Below the pieces are notes generated by a model that did not search any database, was not told the origin of the DNA, and saw only the letters and a list, made by a program, of their open reading frames with translations. This document shows positions 1 to 6,855 of a DNA stretch of 16,557 bases, in pieces. Each line of letters opens with the position of its first letter. Within the stretch, counting starts at the first letter, position 1. Position numbers and translations under genes: made by a program. Origin of the DNA: Cyanobacteria bacterium HKST-UBA02 (GTDB lineage Bacteria > Cyanobacteriota > Vampirovibrionia > Obscuribacterales > Obscuribacteraceae); contig JAGQHH010000353.1 of NCBI GenBank assembly GCA_020431945.1, positions 1 through 16,557 on the forward strand. Reading direction: 5' to 3'.

Positions 1-872
1 AACTGGCCGCGGTATTTCGTGCCGGCAACCAGCGCGCCCAGGTCGAGGGCGACAATTCGCTTGTTGCTGAGCTCATCGGGTACGTCGCCCGCCACTATGC
101 GCTGAGCCAGCCCCTCGACAATGGCTGTCTTGCCGACCCCGGCCTCGCCGGTCAAGACGGGGTTATTCTTGGAGCGCCGCCCCAGAATCTGCAGGACACG
201 CTCGAGTTCGTCCCGGCGTCCGATCATAGGATCGAGGCGCCCTTCTTGAGCCAGGCGATTGAGATCGCGGCTGAACTCGTCCAGTGCCGGCGTATTGCTC
301 TTGGCTCCTCTGGCGACCACCAGAGCTCGATTTTCATCTCGATTCTCGCCTGCGGCAGATCTACCGTCAATTCCCAGCTCCTCCTCGATATTCCTGACGA
401 CGCGCGTCTGTTGAGGTTCTCGATCGAGATTGCCATCCGCTCTCCTCTGGAGCCGGTAGAGATTATCGAGAACGGCGATGTGATCGATTCCGGCATCCTC
501 CAGTACCCTTGCGAGGTAGGTTGAAGGCGCCGTCAAAAGGAGCTCTTCGAACAATAGCTCCACGGTCACTTTCTGATTGTTCAATCTGGCAGACTGAACC
601 GTCTCCCGAATCACATTCTCAGCAGACTTCGAGAAGGGCGGAGCTGTGCCGCCGGGGAAGCGCAGCGTCATGAACTTTACGATGTCCCAGTAGCGGACTC
701 CGCTTTCGAGCGCGGCTTCGGCAACGCGCCCGGACTTTGATGCCTTGACGATCGCAAGAAAGATATGCTCGGGACCGGTTTCAGTTGCGCCGAACTCTCG
801 CGCCAGGTTTCCTGCATGGTGCTCCAGGACTTCCCGGGAAGCCTCATCGGCGTTTGAGTATTTGTAGTCCAT
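1..872 (-). CDS. Clp (HSP100) AAA+ unfoldase, N-terminal 290 residues only; continues beyond the left edge
   Basis: The first 290 codons of a Clp/HSP100 ATPase, cut by the window edge. Residues 1 to about 145 form a Clp N (double-repeat) domain, with the segment [11 protein letters not shown] matching the first repeat. The start of the D1 AAA+ module follows: the run [18 protein letters not shown], then PVL and a Walker A motif GEAGVGKT at residues 242-249, then the D1 segment GTKYRGQ at the very end. Start: ATG at 872 with AAAGGAGT eight bases upstream. Family members unfold proteins by threading them through a hexameric pore; ClpA and ClpC feed ClpP, while ClpB disaggregates. The parts that separate these (M domain, ClpP-binding loop) lie outside the window, so I do not choose. 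It is the last visible gene of the minus-strand cluster that also encodes FtsH. Class assignment is firm, subtype open. Confidence 0.93.
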   Translation of the reverse strand, partial: MDYKYSNADEASREVLEHHAGNLAREFGATETGPEHIFLAIVKASKSGRVAEAALESGVRYWDIVKFMTLRFPGGTAPPFSKSAENVIRETVQSARLNNQKVTVELLFEELLLTAPSTYLARVLEDAGIDHIAVLDNLYRLQRRADGNLDREPQQTRVVRNIEEELGIDGRSAAGENRDENRALVVARGAKSNTPALDEFSRDLNRLAQEGRLDPMIGRRDELERVLQILGRRSKNNPVLTGEAGVGKTAIVEGLAQRIVAGDVPDELSNKRIVALDLGALVAGTKYRGQ

Positions 873-905
873 GATTAGGACTCCTTTCGTGTTGACGGAT
901 AATCA

Positions 906-929
906 GCATGGCCTGGATAACGACCATGC
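906..929 (-). other. Small hairpin between the 144-aa gene and the Clp gene
   Basis: A perfect 6-bp inverted repeat (GCATGG / CCATGC) with a 12-base spacer lies in the 77-bp gap after the coiled-coil gene. There is no T tract after it, so it is not a convincing terminator. It could be an mRNA structure or chance. Confidence 0.2.
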
Positions 930-949
930 AGGGAATTTCTCCCGCGCGG

Positions 950-1384
950 CTACCAGAACAACCAGACGAGCACCCCGCCGATAAGGGCATAGGTCTTGTA
1001 CCGGCTCAGGCGCTTTTCACGCTGCAGGTTCCTGTCGGTCTCGTCCAGCACCAGCTCGGTCTTCTCCATGGTTTCTTTGAACTCGGCCGCCAGGCTGTCG
1101 GTGGATGCAATGAATGCCTCGAGCTCCTTGATGCGCTCTGTATGCAGCACGATAAGGCGCTTCTGATCGGCATCGAGCTTCTTGTACAACGTGAGCTGGC
1201 TGCTGGCGTTGGACAGATTCTCCTTCATCACTTTCACACTGGTCAGCAAGTTCACGAATTCGGCTCGATCAATGGCTATATCCGCAGCCGTCCCATAGGA
1301 TACCGATGCGAATATGGTTGCCGTCGGAATCACAAGCAATAGAGCGAGCTTCAACAAGGTGCCTGTTTTCTGTCTTGTTTTCAT
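950..1384 (-). CDS. 144-aa membrane-anchored coiled-coil protein, unknown function
   Basis: I do not recognise a family. Residues about 9-30 form a hydrophobic N-terminal segment (signal anchor or signal peptide). Residues 38 to 125 are highly charged and heptad-like, predicted to be a long alpha-helical coiled coil rich in Lys, Glu and Leu. Residues about 129-144 (YKTYALIGGVLVWLFW) form a second hydrophobic segment that ends the protein. Start ATG at 1384 is supported by AAGGAGA nine bases upstream. If both ends are inserted in the membrane, the coiled coil is a hairpin-like extramembrane rod, most likely periplasmic. It lies 47 bp downstream of the ChaN-like gene, whose C-terminal part is also TM plus coiled coil, so the two could pair. 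A scaffold or adaptor role for the neighbouring AAA+ proteins is inference only. Confidence 0.8.
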   Translation of the reverse strand: MKTRQKTGTLLKLALLLVIPTATIFASVSYGTAADIAIDRAEFVNLLTSVKVMKENLSNASSQLTLYKKLDADQKRLIVLHTERIKELEAFIASTDSLAAEFKETMEKTELVLDETDRNLQREKRLSRYKTYALIGGVLVWLFW

Positions 1385-1431
1385 GATCGATAGTCTCCTT
1401 CATGCTCTGATCGGAATAGATTGGCTTACAT

Positions 1432-2964
1432 TCATCGGTCTTTCTCTGGGTCGACGATGCGAATCTTCTTAACTCCGAGGTCGCCGAGGATGCCTTTGGC
1501 TTCCTTCAGGAGCCCGTCGTCCGTCTTGCTGGCCTTTTCGATGCTATTCTTTATCTCTGCCAGGGTTGGAGCATTCGCCTTAACCAAGGCCAGCTCTCTA
1601 TCGTTTTGTTTGATAGCTTCGGCAAGCTTGGCTACTTCAGCGTTCAGCTCATTTATTCTGGTCTCCAGCGCGGCCCGTTCATCAACGGACCTCTGATACA
1701 ACTCGCGCCAGTCCTCACGCAGGGTCCTGGCCAGCTCCGCCGCTTCGCTCGCGTCGCTTGCCGGGCGGGGCGAAACCCTCTCCAGGGTTAGATAGGCCGA
1801 CATCATGGCGCTGCCCACGCTCAGCAGCATGCAGATCATCATGAGCATCCAGACCTTTCGGGCCGACCACGGGTGCTCTTCTATCCACCCTGGTGCCTGT
1901 TCTGGTTCTGGTGCTGGTGTTGGTGTGGTGTTGACGTTGTGTTCCATAGAGCCTCCTAGATCGCAATTGTGCATGTGAAATTTTTCGTCAGTGCCTGTCT
2001 TATGGGGGAGCCTGAAGAAGGTCAAGAGAAGCAGAGTGCTCAATGGGATGCAGGCGAGCAACAGAAGCGTCATGCAGAAAACGGATAAGAACAGGTTTGT
2101 CGTACTTGTTCGTTTCTTTGCTTGCCTCAGGTGCAGGTGGTAATCACCTTCGGCATCAGGATCCCCGGGCTCTACCTTGACTATGAAGCGCGTTCCTGCG
2201 ATTCCGGCCTTCCGCGCAGCCCTGGTAAGCTTGCTGTCGATGAACGCTTCGCCACCTTCAAGAGCGATCGAGGTGCTCTTGATATTCCGCGCCGAAAGGC
2301 GCAGCCGTACAGGTGGAGTTGCCGCCCTGCTGGCATTGTGGCCGCTGCCCACAAGCATGATCACTCTATTTTTGCCTGTTTGGAGCAGCAGGGACATTAT
2401 GTCCATCCAGTGATCTTCCCTTCGCGCGCGCGCCTGGCGTTGCAACTCTTGCCAGTTTGGCGCGTCGAGGTCAATCCGCTCCCTGTCGCTGTCCAGAAAA
2501 ACCACTTCGAAGTCGAGCGCCTGGGCGGAATCGATCAGATCCACATAAGATTCCGGTTTGTGCCCCCATATGCGTTTGATTGCGGCGACAAGCTCGGCTC
2601 TCGGTACGAGTCCTGCTTTATAGCCAGCAATAAGATCCTTGCGGGATGAAGGCATTGCCTCGAGGGCCAGATGACTGAACCCGAGCCTTCTAAGAGAGGG
2701 CAGGGCTTCCACGAGCTCATGGCGGTGAGCATTGGCGAAGTGTGTCTCCCCGAATACGAGCACCCGCGCATCGTTGTCAAGCAACCTGGCGATTTTAAAA
2801 GCGTCCAGGCGCTCAGCCGAGATGCATTGCGCTAGCGTCTCGGCTGAGTCGAGCGGACAGGGCTTCAGGGGTTGCATCGATTGAGCCCAGGCATCTAATC
2901 CGGTATGGAGAGATGCGCCAAGCAGCAATTGAGCTGACAAGAATAAAGCCTGTGTTTTATTCAT
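1432..2964 (-). CDS. ChaN/Tiki-superfamily-like secreted domain joined to a membrane coiled coil (possible two-product gene)
   Basis: 510 codons without a stop. Residues 1-27 look like a signal peptide (cleavage near AWA|Q). Residues about 60-280 resemble the ChaN / EreA / Tiki-TraB group: RVLVFGETHF with E73 and H75, LALEA with E102, and VIMLVGSGHN with H209, the spaced Glu/His set these families use for metal or haem binding or hydrolysis. A TM segment follows at about 290-317, a short polar linker, Pro-rich TPTPAPEPE (347-355), a second TM (371-393) and a coiled coil (about 405-480). ChaN-like proteins are usually near 250-300 aa and end before this tail. Start ATG 2964 has GGGAGGAGGA upstream. 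Met340 has its own perfect AGGAGG (see 1945-1957), so the tail may also be made as a separate 171-aa protein, or two genes may have fused. The biochemical activity is not predictable; ChaN homology is moderate confidence. Confidence 0.75.
   Translation of the reverse strand: MNKTQALFLSAQLLLGASLHTGLDAWAQSMQPLKPCPLDSAETLAQCISAERLDAFKIARLLDNDARVLVFGETHFANAHRHELVEALPSLRRLGFSHLALEAMPSSRKDLIAGYKAGLVPRAELVAAIKRIWGHKPESYVDLIDSAQALDFEVVFLDSDRERIDLDAPNWQELQRQARARREDHWMDIMSLLLQTGKNRVIMLVGSGHNASRAATPPVRLRLSARNIKSTSIALEGGEAFIDSKLTRAARKAGIAGTRFIVKVEPGDPDAEGDYHLHLRQAKKRTSTTNLFLSVFCMTLLLLACIPLSTLLLLTFFRLPHKTGTDEKFHMHNCDLGGSMEHNVNTTPTPAPEPEQAPGWIEEHPWSARKVWMLMMICMLLSVGSAMMSAYLTLERVSPRPASDASEAAELARTLREDWRELYQRSVDERAALETRINELNAEVAKLAEAIKQNDRELALVKANAPTLAEIKNSIEKASKTDDGLLKEAKGILGDLGVKKIRIVDPEKDR
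1945..1957 (-). promoter_or_regulatory. Internal in-frame Shine-Dalgarno and ATG inside the 510-codon gene
   Basis: A perfect AGGAGG (1952-1957) lies four bases before an in-frame ATG (1945-1947), codon 340 of the 510-codon frame. Translation from here would give a 171-aa protein of Pro-rich N terminus, one TM and a coiled coil, similar in build to the 144-aa neighbour. Most cluster genes start after a comparable site. Confidence 0.55.
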
Positions 2965-3006
2965 GGTCGCATCCTCCTCCCGGAAAGGGTTGTTATTGTG
3001 CGCTCG

Positions 3007-3354
3007 TCAGCGTCGATTGAAGCTGCTGCCTGACAGGCGCCTGCATTGGCTGGAATGGTGGAAAGGAAACAAAGGCAAGCTGGCGCTGCCGCATGCACCC
3101 TTCGGGAAATGCTCCCAGTTGAATCTCACCATCAAGATGTACAGAAAGAAGCCGACAGCCAGACCAAGAAGATAGTAAGTCATGGAGTTGGCGCATTGCG
3201 CGATCGGAAGGGAGGGAGTGATGGTGCCACCGAAAATGATGGCAATTAGAGAACCAATCTCCCCGATCCCCGGTTTGTTAGACCGCACCGACCAGCTAAA
3301 CACATACCCCAGAACAAGGCCTATTGCGCCTGCTGCTAAACAAGAAATGAACAT
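3007..3354 (-). CDS. 115-aa integral membrane protein, unknown function
   Basis: Three hydrophobic stretches: residues 1-23 (starting MFISCLAAGAIGLVLGY), about 31-50 (Ile/Gly-rich, IGSLIAIIFGGTITPSLP) and about 59-77 (YYLLGLAVGFFLYILM). A basic, Cys- and Ser-containing tail follows and looks soluble. I recognise no family. Start ATG 3354 is preceded by GTAGGAGGCGATC, a strong ribosome site. It sits 42 bp upstream of the ChaN-like gene and downstream of a terminator-like hairpin at 3437-3456, so its expression may be reduced relative to ftsH or driven by its own promoter in the AT-rich stretch 3398-3425. It may be a membrane subunit or small regulator for the FtsH/ChaN neighbours (inference). 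Confidence 0.72.
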   Translation of the reverse strand: MFISCLAAGAIGLVLGYVFSWSVRSNKPGIGEIGSLIAIIFGGTITPSLPIAQCANSMTYYLLGLAVGFFLYILMVRFNWEHFPKGACGSASLPLFPFHHSSQCRRLSGSSFNRR

Positions 3355-3436
3355 GATCGCCTCCTACGCCGGCCGTCCAGAATGAATCCGCACGCCAGCG
3401 ATAATGGTTAATGATTAATGAGTTGCTGAGATTTCG

Positions 3437-3456
3437 AAAAAGCGCGACATCGCGCC
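3437..3456 (-). terminator. Terminator-like hairpin after the 53-aa gene
   Basis: On the minus strand a GCGCG / CGCGC stem with loop ATGT, extendable by one G-U pair, is followed at once by TTTTT. It lies about 27 bases past the stop of the 53-aa gene. The stem is short but very GC-rich with a clean U tract, the layout of a Rho-independent terminator. It would separate the ftsH part of the cluster from the ChaN/Clp part, at least partly. Confidence 0.5.
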
Positions 3457-3482
3457 ACGAGTCGAATGGACAATCAGATCTG

Positions 3483-3644
3483 CTACCAGGGCCGTTCTTT
3501 GACGCAGTCCTGTACGATTGCAATAGCGATTGCGCCTGCAATTATCGATACGAGTGCGCCGCCGGCACCAAAGACCTTTCCGATCGCCATCGTAGCGAAG
3601 ATGGCATATGTCAGCCCGAAGGCTATGACAAGAATCTGTTTCAT
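3483..3644 (-). CDS. 53-aa membrane miniprotein between ftsH and the 115-aa gene
   Basis: A small gene: ATG at 3644 preceded by GAAGGAGGGCAAT, a near-perfect ribosome site, and ending at TAG 3483-3485. The product begins MKQILVIAFGLTYAIFATMA, continues through a Gly/Ala hinge (GAGGALVSII), then a second hydrophobic stretch (AGAIAIAIV), and ends in a polar tail QDCVKERPW. That is a helical hairpin of two TM segments with little else. It is flanked on both sides by terminator-like hairpins (3659-3710 and 3437-3456), so it could accumulate as its own short transcript. Small membrane proteins of this kind are known as FtsH modulators or substrates in other bacteria. That role is only suggested here by adjacency. 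Confidence 0.7.
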   Translation of the reverse strand: MKQILVIAFGLTYAIFATMAIGKVFGAGGALVSIIAGAIAIAIVQDCVKERPW

Positions 3645-3658
3645 ATTGCCCTCCTTCA

Positions 3659-3710
3659 GGAAAATGACGGCGGGACTCTTGCTTTTCAGTTTCCAGCAAG
3701 AATCCCACCG
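3659..3710 (-). terminator. Strong 16-bp hairpin just after the ftsH stop
   Basis: Arms 3695-3710 and 3668-3683 with an 11-base loop. As minus-strand RNA all 16 positions pair, with two G-U wobbles. As plus-strand RNA those two positions are A/C mismatches. This asymmetry says the structure belongs to the minus-strand (ftsH) transcript. It starts about ten bases after the ftsH stop and is followed by TCATTTTCC, a modest U tract, then by the ribosome site of the 53-aa gene. It is either a leaky terminator or a 3'-end stabiliser that sets ftsH mRNA apart from downstream genes. Confidence 0.6.
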
Positions 3711-3719
3711 TGTTGAGAA

Positions 3720-6011
3720 TTACGATGAGGCAATCGAAGATTGCAAGGCCTCATACCGGTTGCGAAGCTCTTCGATGCGCGCGGTCAGGTAAGCGCGAGT
3801 CTCCCGGTCGAGAGGCTCCGGCGACCAGCCGTATGGATCGCTCATTACATTCTCCATGACTGCGTTCAGGTTGTCCTTGCTCCACTCGGAGTGGGCGTCG
3901 ACTTCTTTGACAGCCGATGCGAACAACTCGGCGAAGCGATCGGCGCGCATGATCTTGTGCTCGAGCAGCTCCCAGAGCATCGTCCAGACGCTTTCTGAGC
4001 GGACAAAGAGATTCATTATCCACCAGCTTCTGGCATAGAGGACCTTGGTCTTGAGATTGCACTCCGAGTCGATGAGATTTCTCTGGTCGTTACCCATCTC
4101 GGTGACACCGGTCAAACCGCGTTGACCCAGGGAGATCGGCCCGAGCTTATCAGAGCCGTACCAGCGCCCGATGGCTCGGTGGATGCCCGAGGCCGCCACT
4201 TCAAAGTCGTTGTCGACGCCGGAGTCCCTGGTGTTCAGAAAAACGAGCTGAGCGGCGCTGCCGCCGTATCCGCATACAGCATCCGCTTCTACATTATCGA
4301 GAGTCTTGGTGATGCTATCCCGACTCGGTGTCTTGAAGGTCAAGCCACCGGTCCGGCCGCGCGGCTCGACCGCGATAAACCGCACCAGATCATCTGTTCT
4401 GCCCAACCATCCTTCGTACGCGGCTGCCAGCGCATGGCCGGCTTCGTGAACTACCGTGTTGAAGATCTGATCGAACGTCAATGGAATGGTCGCCTTGACA
4501 CCCATGAGGTGACGCAAGAGCCCCTCGAAGAAGTCTTCCTGGCTGACGCTCGTCTTGAGGATATGCCCTTCGACTTCAGATTCTGGGATGCCGCCTCCGG
4601 CGCGGAGCCTCTCCGCCTCGGCCTCGGCCAGCTCCTCGGCATAAAGCGCCGTCTCGTTGACCACGTTTTCCAGATCCGCTCCGGTAAGACCGACCAGGAC
4701 GCTTGCGATCGCGTGGAAATCCACACTCGGGTCCAGCGGTATAGACCGGTTCTTGCTGTGGAGATCCAAGATTGCCACGCGTCCTTGAAGATGGGGCGGA
4801 TCAACCTTGATTTTCCACGTGAAGCGACCCGGGCGCAGGAGCGCCGGATCGAGAATATCGACCCGATTGGTGGCGCCGAATATCCACAGACCGAAGTTCT
4901 GGTTGCCCGTGTTCAGTCCCTGCAATTCGACCAGTATCTGGTTGAGTGTTTGCTCGGCTTCCGGATGTGCCATGCCGTCGCCTTTGGAACGCGCTCTCCC
5001 GACAGCGTCGAGCTCGTCGATGAAAACGAGGCAGGGGCGTTTGTCTCTGGCTGCGGCGAACATCTCTCGAACACGTTTGGCACCCACTCCTACGTACATC
5101 TCCACGAAGTCGGAGCCGGAGATGACGAAAACGGGGACATCGCATTCCTTCGCGAGCGCGGTCACAAGCAGGGTCTTGCCAGTGCCCGGAGGACCTTCGA
5201 GCAAGACGCACTGCGGCAACTTGCCGCCGAATCTGGACTTTTTCGTCATCGATTGCAGTCTGCCCATGAGATCGCCGGAGCTGGCATTGTTCTTCTTTGC
5301 CGCTTCTTCCTGGCGAACCCTTTTCACGATGGTTGCTTGTTCGACGACCTTCAGCTTCACCTTTTTCATCTGGCTGATTGCTTCCGGAATGCCTGCAACA
5401 TCATCAAAGCCGTTACCCTTGATTTCTTTGGGGTCGACCCACTGGCCGAACTCTTTGTCGACAGTCTTTTGCGCTTCGCCTTGATTGTAGGATGTCGCAG
5501 GTCGATATCCGCCTCCGCTTTTGACGGCTCTGTTCTCGCGCCGACTCAACCAGACAAGGAGAATTATCGTCAAAACCGGCACGGCGATTTGCACCACCAT
5601 CAGCCAGATGGACGCGTCTTTGAGCGCGTCCTTCTTCTCCTCAGGAATGGTGTCCACTACCAGTTCGGTCTCTGTCTTCAAACGAGTTTTCTTGGTCGCC
5701 TCCGCCATCTGCTTCGTGCTCTCCTCGCTGGGGACTTGAGCTCGAAGCGGCGCTTGCACGGAAGATTTGAATGCAACCAGCACCTGTCGTGTCGTTCCGT
5801 TGGCGTCCTTGATAAAAACCACTTTCTCGATTTTGCCCGGATCGGTCTCAACCGCTTTCAAGGCGCTCTCGAAAGCAGTGTTGGGCATGGGTACAAGCAT
5901 GGCGTCTTCGACGGCTGACCGGTGCCTGTCTCCAGCCTTGAACAGGAAGAGGGCGCCAATCACGATAACCGCGAGTCCGAAAAAAGTGAACAGGTTTTGT
6001 TTCTTTGTCAT
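3720..6011 (-). CDS. ftsH: FtsH-type membrane AAA+ zinc metalloprotease, extended variant (763 aa)
   Basis: ATP-dependent inner-membrane protease that extracts and degrades membrane and short-lived proteins. TM1 is at 7-24, an enlarged periplasmic domain at about 25-134, TM2 at 136-155. AAA+ module: FDDVAG 202-207, Walker A GPPGTGKT 273-280, pore loop YVG 306-308 (FVG in most FtsH), Walker B ending D332-E333, SRH ATNRVDILDPALLRPGRF 380-397 with arginine fingers. M41 peptidase: HEAGH 522-526, third zinc ligand D602 in NDFE, 80 residues from H522, as expected. All catalytic residues are intact. About 30 extra residues, rich in Lys, Arg and Gln, sit between FDDVAG and Walker A, and the total exceeds the usual 600-650 aa. 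Start chosen at 6011 (MTKKQ) because AAGGAG lies nine bases upstream; the in-frame ATG at 6038 has no ribosome site and lies in a hairpin arm. Probably an accessory paralogue rather than the housekeeping copy (inference). Confidence 0.95.
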   Translation of the reverse strand: MTKKQNLFTFFGLAVIVIGALFLFKAGDRHRSAVEDAMLVPMPNTAFESALKAVETDPGKIEKVVFIKDANGTTRQVLVAFKSSVQAPLRAQVPSEESTKQMAEATKKTRLKTETELVVDTIPEEKKDALKDASIWLMVVQIAVPVLTIILLVWLSRRENRAVKSGGGYRPATSYNQGEAQKTVDKEFGQWVDPKEIKGNGFDDVAGIPEAISQMKKVKLKVVEQATIVKRVRQEEAAKKNNASSGDLMGRLQSMTKKSRFGGKLPQCVLLEGPPGTGKTLLVTALAKECDVPVFVISGSDFVEMYVGVGAKRVREMFAAARDKRPCLVFIDELDAVGRARSKGDGMAHPEAEQTLNQILVELQGLNTGNQNFGLWIFGATNRVDILDPALLRPGRFTWKIKVDPPHLQGRVAILDLHSKNRSIPLDPSVDFHAIASVLVGLTGADLENVVNETALYAEELAEAEAERLRAGGGIPESEVEGHILKTSVSQEDFFEGLLRHLMGVKATIPLTFDQIFNTVVHEAGHALAAAYEGWLGRTDDLVRFIAVEPRGRTGGLTFKTPSRDSITKTLDNVEADAVCGYGGSAAQLVFLNTRDSGVDNDFEVAASGIHRAIGRWYGSDKLGPISLGQRGLTGVTEMGNDQRNLIDSECNLKTKVLYARSWWIMNLFVRSESVWTMLWELLEHKIMRADRFAELFASAVKEVDAHSEWSKDNLNAVMENVMSDPYGWSPEPLDRETRAYLTARIEELRNRYEALQSSIASS

Positions 6012-6020
6012 GGAGTTTGT

Positions 6021-6060
6021 CTCCTTCCCGCCTGGCATGGACAGGGGCTCAATGCCAGGC
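6021..6060 (-). promoter_or_regulatory. ftsH leader hairpin abutting the ribosome site
   Basis: A perfect 9-bp inverted repeat, GCCTGGCAT / ATGCCAGGC (6052-6060 and 6030-6038, loop 13), ends directly against the GGGAAGGAG ribosome site of ftsH (6021-6029). The position would let the fold affect ribosome access. I see no T tract and no alternative pairing partner that would prove a switch. Confidence 0.4.
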
Positions 6061-6115
6061 CTGGAGCGACCCAGACGGACCTGATCGTCAATCTGCGGTC
6101 GGTAGAAATTACATA

Positions 6116-6141
6116 GAGTCGGGGTCTTTTAACTCCGACTC
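6116..6141 (-). other. Hairpin after the 106-aa gene
   Basis: A 7-bp perfect stem GAGTCGG / CCGACTC with a 12-base loop starts about three bases past the stop of the 106-aa gene. The minus-strand sequence after it (TATGTAATTT) is only mildly T-rich, so it may be a processing or pausing structure and not a terminator. Confidence 0.35.
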
Positions 6142-6144
6142 GGC

Positions 6145-6465
6145 TTAACGAAGCAGCTCGAGGATATCGCTATGGATCTTCGAGGCTAGCTGATGCTGTC
6201 TGGATATGTGGGTATCACGCTTCAACGACGATAGGACCAACAGCTCCTTGGCGTCGATCAGAGCCTTCTGGGCTTCACTGAGCTGCTGACTCAGCACCGC
6301 CGAATAGTTGCCCAGATTCTCCGCGGCTGCTCCGAGCCTGTCCGTTGGGTTGCCCAGGCGCTGAATTGGCTCCAGGAGCTGCGCTTCCTCTAGCAAGCGA
6401 AAATCGTCCGCCAATTTCACCAGCAACTCGGAAATTCTTTCTATCTTATTTATTGGGGTGCACAT
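6145..6465 (-). CDS. 106-aa soluble helical (coiled-coil) protein, unknown function
   Basis: No family recognised. The protein has no hydrophobic segment long enough to span a membrane and is almost entirely predicted helix with Leu/Ala heptads, for example ISELLVKLADDFRLLEEAQ near the N terminus and SQQLSEAQKALIDAKELLVL in the middle. Helix bundle or coiled coil is the likely fold. Start ATG 6465 has AAGGAG ten bases upstream. The first 20 bp overlap the end of the 120-aa membrane-protein gene in another frame, so the two are almost certainly translationally coupled and probably made in fixed ratio, as expected for partners: one membrane-bound, one cytoplasmic. It is directly upstream of ftsH. 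Confidence 0.72.
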   Translation of the reverse strand: MCTPINKIERISELLVKLADDFRLLEEAQLLEPIQRLGNPTDRLGAAAENLGNYSAVLSQQLSEAQKALIDAKELLVLSSLKRDTHISRQHQLASKIHSDILELLR

Positions 6466-6808
6466 TGAATGTAGACTCCTTCGTTTCGACGAGGCGCTGC
6501 CAGTGAATCCTCGCCCTGATCGTGGTGACGATCATGGTGAGACAGGATGCAAGGACGAGCAGCCACTCGATGCCGGCTGGTGCTTCCAGAAAGTACACCA
6601 CAATCATGGTAGCGAGCCAGCCAAGGATTACCACAAGCGCACTGTTGTTCTGGTCGCGCTCCAAGCTTAAAATGTAGGCTGCCCTTTGTCTCGAGGTCTC
6701 TATCGATTGCCTGAAAAAGCGCTCGACGCGCCGGCAAAGCGAGAAGTAGAGCTTGCTTCCCACAAGCATATGAAGTACGAAGATTATGCCGAAAATTGAA
6801 CTGGTCAT
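6446..6808 (-). CDS. 120-aa three-TM membrane protein, unknown function
   Basis: Hydrophobic segments at about 3-24 (IFGIIFVLHMLVGSKLYF), 57-76 (ALVVILGWLATMIVVYFLEA) and 80-98 (IEWLLVLASCLTMIVTTI). Between the first and second lies a positively charged amphipathic stretch (RRVERFFRQSIETSRQR) that should face the cytoplasm. I recognise no family; small stress-related membrane proteins such as HdeD or PsiE have comparable size, but I see no specific match. Start ATG 6808 with AGGAGGTAAGC upstream is a textbook site. It overlaps the 106-aa helical gene by 20 bp and follows the 282-aa gene after 47 bp. Confidence 0.75.
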   Translation of the reverse strand: MTSSIFGIIFVLHMLVGSKLYFSLCRRVERFFRQSIETSRQRAAYILSLERDQNNSALVVILGWLATMIVVYFLEAPAGIEWLLVLASCLTMIVTTIRARIHWQRLVETKESTFNVHPNK

Positions 6809-6855
6809 TTTTGCTTACCTCCTGATATGCGTGGCGAGCACAGCTGGACTGCAGC

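Noticed and set aside
3415..3708. 97-codon minus-strand frame overlapping the 53-aa gene
   Set aside because: Composition is Arg/Cys-rich and disorderly, there is no ribosome site, and it runs through both hairpins; the 53-aa frame has a strong site and a coherent TM product.
4122..5918. 598-codon open frame on the plus strand antisense to ftsH
   Set aside because: It mirrors the codon pattern of ftsH on the other strand, has no ribosome site or recognisable motif, and the minus-strand FtsH has every catalytic motif.
6012..6038. Upstream in-frame ATG for FtsH (nine extra residues)
   Set aside because: No ribosome site before it and it lies in the arm of a 9-bp hairpin; the next ATG has AAGGAG at good spacing.
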